Positions 1 to 9,957 of a stretch of 64,000 nucleotides of DNA are shown here, piece after piece. Source of the stretch: Rebecca billardiae RCC1528 (taxonomy: Eukaryota > Haptophyta); contig OZ251243.1 of the NCBI GenBank assembly GCA_965240325.2, positions 496,001 to 560,000 of the forward strand, read 5' to 3'. The notes beneath the pieces are model-generated. The model was not told where the DNA came from and searched no databases. It saw only the letters and a list, made by a program, of their open reading frames with translations. A program made the translations under genes and the position numbers. Each line of letters opens with the position of its first letter. The first letter of the stretch is position 1.

Positions 1-213
1 GGCGCGGCCGCGGGCGCGCCGCCCGGCGCCTCCCTCGACGCCGACGCGGAGGCCGCGGCCGGTGAGGACGTCCAGGTGCGGCTCGCGGCCTGGCTCCGGC
101 GCTACGAGGGGAGCGAGGCGGTTGCTTATATCGCTGGTGATGGGACCAAGCCAGCCAGCTCCGCGCAGCCGCCGGCCGCCCGCAGCCGCAAGCTGTGGAG
201 CAACAGGGTGTAA
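1..213 (+). CDS. C-terminal end of a gene entering from the left (unknown product)
   Basis: The first frame is open from base 1 to a TAA at 211-213 (70 residues) and has no start in the window. The peptide is Ala-rich at first, then has an amphipathic stretch (VQVRLAAWLRRYEG) and ends SRKLWSNRV. The mixed hydrophobic and charged composition looks more like protein than the low-complexity spacer nearby. It lies 163 bases upstream of the TMEM50 start on the same strand. I do not recognise the family. An antisense frame at 126-365 also exists but looks less protein-like. Confidence 0.45.
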   Translation, partial: GAAAGAPPGASLDADAEAAAGEDVQVRLAAWLRRYEGSEAVAYIAGDGTKPASSAQPPAARSRKLWSNRV

Positions 214-376
214 ACAGTCTGTGTGACTTGAGACTGTCTCGATCTACAGATCGGCCGAGGCCCGAGAGCCGAAGGGATCCGGTCGGGACCGGGACGCGGA
301 GCCGCCCGCGGACGAGGAATACGAACGGCAGATTTATTCATCAGATCAGCCAGCAGGAAAAACACCCGCCGCCAGC

Positions 377-1029
377 ATGTCGCTGCACGAGAGAGTGCCC
401 GTCGCCTCCATTGGCAGCACGGCTGCCGGCCTCCTCTTCGGCGTGGGATGGTACGTGTGGATCGATGGGTGCGCGACAGCTGAAGACGGCGTCAAAGGCG
501 AGTACTGGGTACGTCGCGGGCGCGCCCTGAGCGCCTGTGGCGGACCCTTTTGACGCGTGCTGCACCCGCGCGGGGCTGCGCTTGCAACGCGCAGATCCCG
601 GGCGTGCTGCAGACCATCGCGCTCGTGATGGTGAATGTGCTCAACTGGGGCATGCTGAGCGACGACGCAGCCTTCGACACGGACAACTCCGCCGCCATGG
701 CGAAGTGCTGGGTGTTTTTCGCCTTTCTGGTGGCGTTTTCGGGCGTGATTGGCGCCGTGTGGATCATGGTGGAGGAGAACAATGCGTCATCTGGCAAGGG
801 TGCAATGTGGGCATCAGTCGCGGGGTGAGGGCTCGCCAGCACGCGCGCAGGCGGCCGAGGGCACGCCATGTGCGCGCGCGCGCAGACCATGCGCGCGGGC
901 GGTGTGATGACCGCGACCGCGCCACATGCGATGCCCGCCACGCGCAGGCTGTTGCAAAATGTGTTCATCTTCATGAGCTCGCTCATCTTCCGATTCGCGC
1001 GCATGCAGACTGAATCGTCTGGGTTCTGA
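377..1029 (+). CDS. TMEM50: TMEM50 (UPF0220) family four-helix membrane protein, three exons
   Basis: Exons 377-508, 595-824 and 948-1029 join to a 147-residue protein (human TMEM50A has 157). Introns are 509-594 (GTACGT...GCAG, phase 0) and 825-947 (GTGAGG...GCAG). Four hydrophobic segments are visible: ASIGSTAAGLLFGVGWYVWI near residues 10-29, PGVLQTIALVMVNVLNWG, CWVFFAFLVAFSGVIGAVWI and LLQNVFIFMSSLIFRFAR at the C terminus. Their order and spacing match TMEM50A/B, including the CWVFF...W(I)M block and the FRFGR-like end. The family sits in ER/Golgi membranes and has poorly defined function. The ATG chosen is the first in frame and gives the usual short cytosolic head. The frame is only complete after splicing, and both junctions restore it exactly. 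Confidence 0.9.
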
Positions 1030-1849
1030 TCATTGACAACGCGCGCCTCGCGAGGTCTACCCTGGGAGCGGAGCCGTGCGGGCATGGACACTGGCACCTG
1101 GGAGTGGGAGTTGCTGATCATAATAATACGGGACGGCCGGAGCGGCCATGCTGACGGATGGCGCCGACGGTGGTGGGTGCAGAGGGGCCGGGCGGTGCCT
1201 GCTCTGGAGCTCGGTGGCCCGTCCGTGGGCCTCTCCGCAGCCCGCGGACAAGTCCTGATGGCCGGTGCCAGTGATGTCAGTGATGAGTGTAAAGGCCCCA
1301 GAAGGCCTCTGATGAGCGCCATTGAGTGCGATCGGGCCAGTGACCAAGTCCCTGGCACCGCGGCAGGCGGCGGTGACTACGGGTGCTAGCAGACTGAGTA
1401 CCGTCGTCCGCCGAGTCGGCGGAGTCGGATAAGTTATAAATTAGTTTCACTCGGGCCGTCCGATTCCGAATTCGGTCATCAAGTGAAAGACTACTCGGAC
1501 CGGTCGTGACTTGACCCCCCGGATAAGGGCAAGGCCAATTATATTGCCAATAAGGCCCACGCGTCAGGACGCGGGACGGCCGCCGGCGGAGGGCCAGGCA
1601 CGTCGGACCCGTCGCGGACAGCCGATGATCAGCTCACGGACCGCGGATCCGAGTATTAGCAGAATCTAAGCAGACAGTGCAGTCCCGACTATCACTATCA
1701 GTATGCTGATTGACCCGGCGGGTACACTCTGAGTCTGACTCTGTCTGTCACTACTAACGACTACTAATGTCTGATCTATAGTTTAGTGTCAGTGACGAGT
1801 CGTGCCAGTCTACTATATATATACGGTATATATATGTGTCGTGTGTGTG

Positions 1850-1851
<2 letters not shown>
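1030..1851. other. intergenic spacer, no gene seen
   Basis: Downstream of TMEM50 the sequence becomes a mix of short ACT/GACT-like runs with frequent stops. Open frames at 1033-1389 and on the opposite strand are low-complexity and shadow each other. I see no gene, tRNA or clear regulatory element here. Confidence 0.5.

Positions 1852-1892
<41 letters not shown>
1852..1892. repeat. (TG)n microsatellite
   Basis: About 20 TG units, interrupted once near the start, follow a short TA-rich stretch at 1812-1836. It gives rise to spurious Cys/Val-rich open frames on the plus strand. Confidence 0.95.
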
Positions 1893-1897
<5 letters not shown>

Positions 1898-2708
1898 CCG
1901 ACTAGTCTGTCTGTCTGTCTACGTATCCCGCCCGGCTCCGGGCTTCCGCGCCCCCTCCCGCCCTCGGCCCTCCACGAGGACCGCCCGCCGGGAGACTCAG
2001 ACTGGCGTCCGCCCGGGCGCGCCGGCGCGACGACTTGGACGACGAGGAGGTGCCGCAGCAGCGGACGAAGCGGCGGCCCTGGTCTTGGACGACGCCGCAG
2101 CGCCAGCCGCCAGCCAGCCAGCCAGCTGGCTCGAGCGGCAAGCGCGTACGCGACCGCCCGGGCGGAGCAGGGGGCAGGCTCGACCAGCTGCTACCACTTA
2201 CCAGCGGCTGAGACTGCCCGAGCTGACTGACACTCACTCACTGTCACTGACACTCCGCGGACCTACATCCTCGGCGCCCTCGCTCGCCCTCGCTCGTGGG
2301 GCTCAGCAGCCTGAGCCTATTCGTCGGTCCCGGGACGACCGGGCTGACCGTGCCTCATGCCTGCGTCTGCCTGCCGCCGACGAATCAGTCAGTCAGAGAC
2401 CTGCGTCGGTCCTTCACTCTTCAGTCAGTGATTATCCAGTGTCGTTTAATAGGTTACTCATATATATATAGCTATATTCATTAATTAGCTACATAGTGTA
2501 TTCATAATAAGCTAGAACGCATCGAGTGCAGCTGTACGTAAATCATAATTTCAGAACTATGCAATACGCTGCCAACTACTTAGATGCCAGTCTGTTACTA
2601 AGCTTTAGCCAATAACTTAATTCAATAAATTATTATTATAATAATTAATACTGCGCTATTTTACACACTACTATATTTCAACGACGTGGCAGCATCAGAC
2701 AAGCGTCA
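1893..2708. other. intergenic spacer with AT-rich end
   Basis: It starts with a CTGT run, continues as GC-rich low-complexity sequence, and turns AT-rich from about 2450 to 2680 (TATA and TTATTAT runs). No supportable gene is present. The AT-rich part lies downstream of the minus-strand gene ending at 2806 and may hold its polyadenylation region. Confidence 0.45.
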
Positions 2709-2739
2709 GGCTCAGAGTGCAACAGACACATAGAATATG
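2709..2739. repeat. 31-bp dispersed repeat, copy 1
   Basis: An exact 31-base match to 48050-48080 in the same orientation (core AACAGACACATAGAATATG). Flanking bases differ apart from a weak GTCA nearby. The copies lie 45 kb apart in unrelated spacers. Confidence 0.9.
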
Positions 2740-2805
2740 TTCAAAGACTACGGTGAGCGCAGTCGCCCCCCGGCCTCGTAGTCACTTTAAAATAATCATT
2801 CAGTC

Positions 2806-3571
2806 TCACTTGGCCGCCTCGATCTCGGCGTGCAGCGCGAGGTTCTTCTCCGCCTCGAGCATGAGCTTCGCCTCTCGTGCCTTGGCGACATCAGCGGCCT
2901 CCATCGACGCGGTGCGCGCGCGCATCGTCGCGCCCGAGTGCGCCGCCGCCTTCTTGAAGACGTGGTCGCCGCCCTCGGGCAGCTTGGGTGTCGAGTGGCC
3001 GCCCGCGCCCACGGTGCTCGCCTGTGCGTATGTTGCCACATCGGCGCTCACGCCTGCGACGCCGGTGGGGTTGGCGTGGAGGAAGCCCTTCGCCGCGTTC
3101 TGCTGCGAGTTGCGACGCTCACGCTCTACGAGTGGTCGAATGCCTCGGGCCACGTCCGCTGGTGTCGGCGCCGCGCTCGCCGCCTCCGTCGCTCCGATCT
3201 TGACGCCGCCCTGCACGCATGCGTGGCGCGCGAGCGCGCGCGCGCGCGCGGCCGGCGTCAGTGGTGGGTGCGGGTGCGCGGAGTGCGCACCGTCGGTGCC
3301 AAAGCGATGCATGTGCTGGGTTCAACACAGGGCGCCCACGCGCGCACACCTCGCCGCTGAGTGTGAACGGCTGGCGGTACTCGTCGGCCACGAGCTGCGA
3401 GACCGAGCGCCGCTGCTCGCGCTTCTCGCCGAGCACGTCCTCGAGCGTGCCCTGCGTGTGAAAGGTGTGAGTGTGCTTGTCCGTCGCCGTGGTTGGAGGC
3501 GAGTGGTGCTCTGGGTGGCGTGTCGCCGCCGTCGTCGCGCCGTGCGTGGCCAGCTGGTCGCTAATCGTCAT
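2806..3571 (-). CDS. hypothetical protein, copy 1 of an inverted gene pair (two exons)
   Basis: Exon 1 is 3571-3350 and exon 2 is 3210-2806. The 139-base intron (GTGTGCGCGC...GTGCAG) is in phase 0. The protein has 208 residues: a His/Thr-rich N terminus, a charged block (LEDVLGEKREQRRSVSQLV), and a C-terminal half ending in an Ala/Glu helix (AKLMLEAEKNLALHAEIEAAK). No family is recognised. The same gene with the same intron lies inverted at 9192-9957, with only a few changes. Similarity between the copies stops about 10 bases before the ATG and exactly at the TGA, so only the coding unit is shared. A foldback element starts 75 bases upstream of the ATG. Confidence 0.75.
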
Positions 3572-3646
3572 CGCGTTGGATGGTGTTTGAGGTGTGCGCG
3601 TGTTCAGTGTGGTCTAAGTTCTACCGCGGGGTTCACGTCCGTGTCG

Positions 3647-4431
3647 GAGTCCACTCCACCGAAATCGCGGGTTGGCCCGGCCTCCTCGCTCTCCTACGGC
3701 CCGGGGGGGGGCCGGGCCGCTTGCGCGGCGGCCCGGCCTCCGTGCATGCACGCGGCGTGCGCGGAGATCATACGGCGATCGCCCGAGATCATAAGTCGCG
3801 TGCGCGGGCCGCCCTACCGCGGGGTGCGCGCGCGTGTTCGCACCCTGGCCGCGCGCATCGCCCGCGGCAGGCCGTCGCGCGCGCTCGCGGGCGGGCGCCA
3901 GGGTGCCCGGAACCCGGTCGCGCCGTCGGTTCGCGCCCGCGCGCCTTCCGCCGCCGCCGCGGCCCGCCGGAACGCCCGCAACGCGCTGCCTGTATGGCCC
4001 GGTGAAAGCGCGGCCGCGTGGCGAGGCGAGGACGGCGATGTCAGGGCGGCGCGCGTGCGTGTGACGTGCCTCGTGCGGTACTCTCGTCGACCGACCAGCG
4101 TCACGCGCGCCGCGGCTCCCGTTCCGACCACGCGCCGCGCGCATGCCGCTCGGCGCGGCTGAGCCACTGCTCTGACGGCTCGTCGGTCAGTGCGGCCAAG
4201 TCGCACCCGTGACGGGCAGACGAGGCCGCGCGCCGGCTCCACGGGCGCAGGACTACACGCGCTATCCTCCCTCCGCGAGGGGTAGGCGGCTGCGCCTCCA
4301 GACTGCCGCCGCGGCCGTGCCGCGCCTGAGCGTGTGATCGGACGGCACCGCGGGCACGTGCCAGCAGTGGGACGCGGCGCGCGGCGCGGCGCGGCGCGTC
4401 GAGCGCAGTCACGCGGACGGCACGGCGACGA
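3647..4431. repeat. foldback element, left inverted arm
   Basis: Reverse complement of 5571-6351 with only scattered differences (G-run length, one GCGGC unit). Very GC-rich. All open frames inside recur on the opposite strand of the other arm and are treated as non-coding. Confidence 0.9.
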
Positions 4432-4507
4432 TCCGACGCACTCCTCGGGCAAGAATCCGGCCCGTAGCGCTTGCTCCGCGTTGCGTGTCCCTGCAGCACG
4501 AAGTCAG

Positions 4508-5011
4508 TTACGCACGCGTCGCAAATGACTTGCACTCTTGACTCCAGCCTGCAGCCCAGCACCGGTCAGGCGCGCGGGCTTGCTGTGACACAGACTGGCA
4601 GCCAACCAGCTCACGGGCCAACACGACTTTCAGCCTAGCGATGCATGGAATCGCGTGCTCATCTGTAGAGCTACCAACGCTCGAGAGACGACGCATGTTG
4701 TTAGTCGCTGTGCCGTCCGCGTGACTCCACTCGACGAGCAGCGCCGCACGCCGCGGCCCACTGGCACTGCGCTGGCATCTATTGTACAGTACGTGGGTCC
4801 AGATGAAGTTTGAAGGGAAGCCATGGTGGGCGTGAATGCCCGTCCCACCGCGCGCCACAGCCGGGTCACCGGGGCGTGGCGTAGGCAGGTCGGCATGGCC
4901 GTACGAGCGCGAGGTCATGAGTGACAACTTTCCTTCAAACTTTTCGACCACTCTCACGTCCATGTCCACGTCCTCGGGCTCGTGCGAGACGTGCGACCGG
5001 CGCGCGTGAAG
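4508..5011 (-). pseudogene. possible captured gene fragment in the foldback spacer
   Basis: On the minus strand the frame is open from about 5011 to a TAG at 4508-4510, with an ATG at 4969. The translation looks like ordinary protein: MDMDVRVVEKFEGKLSLMTS, then GTGIHAHHGFPSNFIWTHVL and LLVEWSHADGTATNNMRRL. A good acceptor (ACTCAG) sits at 5012-5017, so this could be the last exon of a host gene fragment. No family is recognised. It lies between the inverted arms, as in other elements that carry host gene pieces. Upstream frames are short, so it may be dead. Confidence 0.4.
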
Positions 5012-5429
5012 CTGAGTAGCATGGGAAGGATGGGCAAGTAGGGGCCAGGGTCACCCTTCTGAATGCTGAACTCTCGGGCATGTCGTGCGAGGATGCCGAA
5101 CTGTCACTGTTCCGTCTCGCTCCACACGCCGTGCGTCTGACGAGCAAGGTTGGCTGCGCAGTAGTCGTGCGACTGCGTCAGACAGCTGCCGCTGAGCGAT
5201 GCTGCGACTACGTGGTCGTGTGTCGCGACTGACATTTGACAACAGCGCGGCCATCATCGACGGACATGCTGGCTAGCGCTGGGCTGATCAGGGCTGATAG
5301 CAACCTGCTCTGGGACTACGCCACGCGATTCGGCGACCACGCCACCGCTCGATGCCCATCCGGAGGCATGGACGTGCCGCACTACCTGGCCAGCCATCGC
5401 CATGAGGTGGCCGTAGTGCTAAGTGTAGC

Positions 5430-5795
5430 CCGCGGTGCCGTCCGATCACACGCCCGGGCGCGGCACGGCCGCGGCGGCAGTCTCGAGGCGCAGCCGCCTA
5501 CCCCGCGCGGAAGGAGGCTAGCGCGTGCAGGCATGCGCTCGAAGAATGCGGCCTCGTCTGCCCGTCACGGGTCGTCGCCGTGCCGTCCGCGTGACTCCGC
5601 TCGACGCGCCGCGCCGCGCGCCGCGTCCCACTGCTGGCACGTGCCCGCGGTGCCGTCCGATCACACGCTCAGGCGCGGCACGGCCGCGGCGGCAGTCTGG
5701 AGGCGCAGCCGCCTACCCCTCGCGGAGGGAGGATAGCGCGTGTAGTCCTGCGCCCGTGGAGCCGGCGCGCGGCCTCGTCTGCCCGTCACGGGTGC
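5430..5795. repeat. partial tandem duplication at the inner edge of the right arm
   Basis: A stretch of about 145 bases from 5430 (CGGTGCCGTCCGATCACACG...) recurs with differences from about 5647, inside the right arm. The left arm has a single copy, so the duplication arose after, or on one side of, arm formation. Confidence 0.75.
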
Positions 5796-6351
5796 GACTT
5801 GGCCGCACTGACCGACGAGCCGTCAGAGCAGTGGCTCAGCCGCGCCGAGCGGCATGCGCGCGGCGCGTGGTCGGAACGGGAGCCGCGGCGCGCGTGACGC
5901 TGGTCGGTCGACGAGAGTACCGCACGAGGCACGTCACACGCACGCGCGCCGCCCTGACATCGCCGTCCTCGCCTCGCCACGCGGCCGCGCTTTCACCGGG
6001 CCATACAGGCAGCGCGTTGCGGGCGTTCCGGCGGGCCGCGGCGGCGGCGGAAGGCGCGCGGGCGCGAACCGACGGCGCGACCGGGTTCCGGGCACCCTGG
6101 CGCCCGCCCGCGAGCGCGCGCGACGGCCTGCCGCGGGCGATGCGCGCGGCCAGGGTGCGAACACGCGCGCGCACCCCGCGGTAGGGCGGCCCGCGCACGC
6201 GACTTATGATCTCGGGCGATCGCCGTATGATCTCCGCGCACGCCGCGTGCATGCACGGAGGCCGGGCCGCCGCGCAAGCGGCCCGGCCCCCCCCCGGGCC
6301 GTAGGAGAGCGAGGAGGCCGGGCCAACCCGCGATTTCGGTGGAGTGGACTC
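5571..6351. repeat. foldback element, right inverted arm
   Basis: Reverse complement of 3647-4431. Its outer end abuts TGTCG, then 16 bases separate it from the TA of the mariner-like element. Confidence 0.9.
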
Positions 6352-6409
6352 TGTCGCTTGGGCTGCCTCTACTATTACCGATTTTGGGCAACTGAAAACA
6401 TGCATTTCG

Positions 6410-6640
6410 TTTTTGCAAGTTTTGTTTTGTTTTTTGAACTTTTTTTCCTTTTTTGAAACATGTTTTGGACAAAACATCTTTTTGAAAAAAATGTTTTCGA
6501 AAAACTTGTTTTGTTTTGTTTTTTTGAAAAACGTTTTCAAAACAAGTTTTCAAAACGTGTTTCAAAAAAACAAAACAAAACTTAAGTTTTCAAAACGTGT
6601 TTTGAAAACAAGTTTTGTTTTGAAAAAGTTTTCTTGGAGC
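6410..6640. repeat. left subterminal AT-rich repeat zone
   Basis: Many overlapping short inverted repeats built from GTTTTGAAAAC and AAACGTTTTCAAAACAAG-type words, plus AAACAAAACAAAAC runs. The composition contrasts sharply with the GC-rich surroundings. The same zone recurs at the matching end of the second copy (46310-46530). Confidence 0.85.
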
Positions 6641-6700
6641 GAGGAAAGAAAGACCGTTGTCCACCGCGTCGCGCGGCGGGGCAATCGGCGGCGACAGGAG

Positions 6701-7537
6701 ATGCCGCGCGAGCCACGGCCGCGGATCGCAGTCAACGCGCACAACGGTGTGTACCGACAGGGTAGGAGCTACGACGTGGTTCTTCGGCAGCGCGTCGTGG
6801 GGACTGCCCTCCGACTGCGCGCGGGCAACTCGTCGTGCACGTACGACGAGATCGCTCAACTCACGGGCGTCGCCAAATCGACCGTGTTCAAGTGGGTGCG
6901 GGAGTACCTCGCGACGCAGCAGATCGTGAGCACGCAGTCGGGCGGCGTCGCGTCCTCTGGCCCGCCGATCTTCGACCTGCCCCAGCTCTTCCTGCTGAAA
7001 GCACTCGTCAAGATGTACCCGCGAGACACGCTGGCGCAAACGTGTGCACGCCTTGCGCTGTGGTATGGCCTGAGCGTCAGCGAGCCGACCGTCTGCAGGG
7101 CAATGCAGGTCATCCGCATGACGCGCAAGAAGACCGTTGAGGTTCCGGTGGTGCGCGCGAGTGCGCCGCGGCGACCGCGCATGCGTGCGCGCTTGATGCT
7201 TGGTCTCGCCCGGCCATCAGCGGGTGTGACCCTCAGCCGTGCCCTGCTGCGACAGGGCCAGGGGCGGGAGCTGATGGAGGATCCTGTCGCCGACGCAGTA
7301 AGCGCGCCGCTGAGCACATCGGCCTGCAGGAGTCCGTGCTTCGTTCGTCATCATGGCGAGCAGCGGAATCTGGGCGCGACGAGCAGCGTGATGATGCGCG
7401 CGTCCGGACGAGCCGATCATGTCTTTCGACTTTCATCCGCCTCCGCGGGCCCGTGCGCTTCGGGCAGGAGCCCTCGTCATCAGTCGTCTGATGCCGTGCA
7501 TGACGCTGCCATACTACTACGACACAAGTACGCGTGA
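6701..7537 (+). CDS. transposase N-terminal part (IS630/Tc1-type HTH)
   Basis: The frame opens at MPREPRPRIAVNAHNGVYRQ and contains two helix-turn-helix-like units of the IS630/Tc1 type. The first is CTYDEIAQLTGVAKSTVFKW near residues 45-65. The second includes LARL-like TCARLALWYGLSVSEPTVCR, followed by a basic MTRKK. The second copy (45415-46242, minus) keeps the same frame for about 235 residues, which supports coding. Beyond that the frames of the two copies part. A catalytic DDE/D domain is not obvious in one frame. A further stretch at about 7890-8290 (plus strand) is also frame-conserved between copies: a 6-base in-frame indel, silent changes and a few replacements. It may be a second exon or a broken continuation. 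Confidence 0.7.
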   Translation: MPREPRPRIAVNAHNGVYRQGRSYDVVLRQRVVGTALRLRAGNSSCTYDEIAQLTGVAKSTVFKWVREYLATQQIVSTQSGGVASSGPPIFDLPQLFLLKALVKMYPRDTLAQTCARLALWYGLSVSEPTVCRAMQVIRMTRKKTVEVPVVRASAPRRPRMRARLMLGLARPSAGVTLSRALLRQGQGRELMEDPVADAVSAPLSTSACRSPCFVRHHGEQRNLGATSSVMMRASGRADHVFRLSSASAGPCASGRSPRHQSSDAVHDAAILLRHKYA

Positions 7538-8639
7538 GTCGCTGTGAGCCATATCGACGCGATCGTCGCACGACAGCAGTGACGCTGCACGGCCGCGGAG
7601 CCCAGGGCTGACGATCAGTGTGGACCGAGCCGTCGGCAGACGCAAAGTCGGCGGACACGACGAGTCGTAGTGCGCGCCGCGTGCGGCCAGGTACCGCCAG
7701 GGCCAGGGCCACGCCGGTGACGGCGGGCAGCAGAGGATGCAGCACGCGCGTGACGCCAACGTGCCGTGCGAGGGCTACGCCAACGCTGCTCAGGCACCGC
7801 AGCAGCCGCAGCTCACGTGTGAGGACTTCTGCCGACTGTGGTTGGTGGCGGTGCGCGAACTCGTCGGCGGCGTCCGACGACCGCCGCGGAGGTGAAGGTG
7901 ATGGTGCTTGCTGCGCTCAACGCCAGGTGCGCGTATGTGCGTGAGCTCAAGCGGTGGACGAGCACGGTCGCGTGCCACCCGCACGTGGTCGTCGCCATCG
8001 CCCTTCGCGCCATCGTGCGACTCGGCGGCGAGCTGCACCGCGCGAGCACACAAGCGTCGGAGCACGACGGCAAGATCATCGGCAACACGTTCCGCGACCG
8101 CACGTGCCGGGCGGGCGGGCTGAGCTCGAACAGACGCGGCACGAGCATGCCGCGAGCTGGCCGCGTCGAGCAGGCCGCCAAGCAGGTGATCGTGGGCAAG
8201 ATGAAGATCATGAAGAAGCGCACCAACACCGTCGACAAGAACGGCCGGCTGCGACTGCGCGCAGCAAACGGACGGTGCAGCCGGGCGCATCCAGTGGCAG
8301 CGGGCCTGCGAGCGAGGTGCGTCTGCGCGAGATCGTCCATGCGCGTCGCACCGCATCACCACCTCCGCCATCTGACGCCTGCGCACCGCATGCGCGCGCG
8401 GCCGCGCGGTCGCGCGACGCCAGGGCGATTGAGATGACATTCGCGCGTGTCGCGGGCAGTAATAGACGAGGAGACGAAGTGGCAGGGGCTGGTGAGCGGT
8501 GCCTGGAGCATGTGTTGGGTGGTTGCGCACCTGCCAGTGCCCGTCCGCGCCGGCTCAGGGTTCTTACTAGGCCGCCGGCCCGCGTCGCGCGGCGGCCACC
8601 GTAAAGTAGACATTTGGCCGCCATTCTGTTCACCGTGTG

Positions 8640-8880
8640 TTTTCGAGCGTCACTTTTTGGAAAAAGACAAAAAGTGAAAACGTTTTTGAAAAAGGGAAAA
8701 CAGGTTTGCACTTTTTGAAAACACGTTTTGAAAACAGGTTTTGAAAAACGTTTTCGGTTTTTGTTTCGTTTTGGCAAAACTTCTTTTCCAAAAACAAAAC
8801 AAAACATGTTGGAAATCCGGTTTTCAAAAGTTGAAACTTTTTGAAGTGCGTTTTTCAAAAAAGTGCAGAATCATGTTTTC
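8640..8880. repeat. right subterminal AT-rich repeat zone
   Basis: Repeats of TTTTTGAAAAC and GAAAACGTTTT words mirror the left end. They are bounded outside by the terminal repeat that ends at 8899. Confidence 0.85.
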
Positions 8881-9191
8881 AGTTGCCCAAAATCGGTAAT
8901 AAATAAGCGCCGCCTGGTTTGGGACGACGTTTTGCAATGTTCAGTGACTTTTCCCGTCGTGTGTTACGACGTGGACGAAACCTGTGAGAAAGTAATGTAC
9001 TTGATGGGCGCCTAATTGGCTTTGATAAACGTTTGCGGTCGGACAAGCACAGGACAGTTCCCGTCGACGACGACGACGACGTGAAAGACGACGCTGCGCA
9101 CTGTCTTCTTCAGGAACCACACAGCAATCCAACCGGCATCAGCCAATCCAAAAGACCAAAACCCTCAACCCAGACCAACGCGTCCAACGCG

Positions 9192-9957
9192 ATGACGATT
9201 AGCGACCAGCTGGCCACGCACGGCGCGACGACGGCGGCGACACGCCACCCAGAGCACCACTCGCCTCCAACCACGGCGACGGACAAGCACACTCACACCT
9301 TTCACACGCAGGGCACGCTCGAGGACGTGCTCGGCGAGAAGCGCGAGCAGCGGCGCTCGGTCTCGCAGCTCGTGGCCGACGAGTACCGCCAGCCGTTCAC
9401 ACTCAGCGGCGAGGTGTGCGCGCGTGGGCGCCCTGTGTTGAACCCAGCACGTGCATCGCTTTGGCACCGACGGTGCGCACTCCGCGCACCCGCACCCACC
9501 ACTGACGCCGGCCGCGCGCGCGCGCGCGCTCGCGCGCCACGCATGCGTGCAGGGCGGCGTCAAGATCGGAGCGACGGAGGCGGCGAGCGCGGCGCCGACA
9601 CCAGCGGACGTGGCCCGAGGCATTCGACCACTCGTAGAGCGTGAGCGTCGCAACTCGCAGGAGAACGCGGCGAAGGGCTTCCTCCACGCCAACCCCACCG
9701 GCGTCGCAGGCGTGAGCGCCGATGTGGCAACATACGCACAGGCGAGCACCGTGGGCGCGGGCGGCCACTCGACACCCAAGCTGCCCGAGGGCAGCGACCA
9801 CGTCTTCAAGAAGGCGGCGGCGCACTCGGGCGCGACGATGCGCGCGCGCACCGCGTCGATGGAGGCCGCTGATGTCGCCAAGGCACGAGAGGCGAAGCTC
9901 ATGCTCGAGGCGGAGAAGAACCTCGCGCTGCACGCCGAGATCGAGGCGGCCAAGTGA
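9192..9957 (+). CDS. hypothetical protein, copy 2 of an inverted gene pair (two exons)
   Basis: Exons 9192-9413 and 9553-9957 with a 139-base intron (GTGTGCGCGC...GTGCAG) give a 208-residue protein nearly identical to that at 2806-3571. Coding changes seen by eye include SQQ to SQE and GGD to GSD. The intron is the same length and nearly the same sequence, so the copying was at DNA level, not through mRNA. Upstream, 9000-9191 has a GAC-repeat stretch and no resemblance to the other copy's promoter. Function unknown. The Ala/Glu-rich C terminus is predicted helical. Confidence 0.75.

Larger units (their letters stand above)
3647..6351. mobile_element. foldback transposon with ~0.8-kb inverted arms
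   Basis: The termini read GAGTCCACTCCACCG and its exact reverse complement. They are flanked on both sides by the 5-bp direct repeat TGTCG (3642-3646 and 6352-6356), which fits a target-site duplication. Nearly perfect inverted arms run 3647-4431 and 5571-6351. A 1.1-kb spacer lies between them, with a possible captured coding piece and a partial duplication of arm sequence. No transposase is recognisable, so the element looks non-autonomous. Its superfamily is unclear: a 5-bp duplication fits Transib among known groups, but the termini do not look like CACWATG. Confidence 0.85.
6375..8899. mobile_element. Tc1/mariner (IS630)-like DNA transposon, copy 1
   Basis: The termini are TTACCGATTTTGGGCAACTG and the reverse complement, each extended by GAAAACATG. 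They are flanked by TA at 6373-6374 and 8900-8901, the target duplication typical of Tc1/mariner. A second copy in the opposite orientation lies at 44018-46565. Inside each end is a 200-260 bp AT-rich zone packed with GTTTTCAAAAC-type repeats, and between them a GC-rich coding core. The core encodes a protein with IS630-type helix-turn-helix regions on the plus strand. Small indels in the core suggest that at least part of it is decayed. Confidence 0.92.

Noticed and set aside
1836-2471. Plus-strand frame through the TG repeat
   Set aside because: The Cys/Val run comes from the microsatellite and the rest is low-complexity.
3614-6456. Several 150-230 codon frames in the foldback arms
   Set aside because: They occur as mirror pairs in both arms and in both strands with Arg/Ala-rich noise, so they give no sign of coding.
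6375-8899. Bacterial IS630 insertion sequence (contaminating DNA)
   Set aside because: Host genes on both sides have spliceosomal introns. TA duplication and IS630-type HTH also fit eukaryotic Tc1/mariner relatives.
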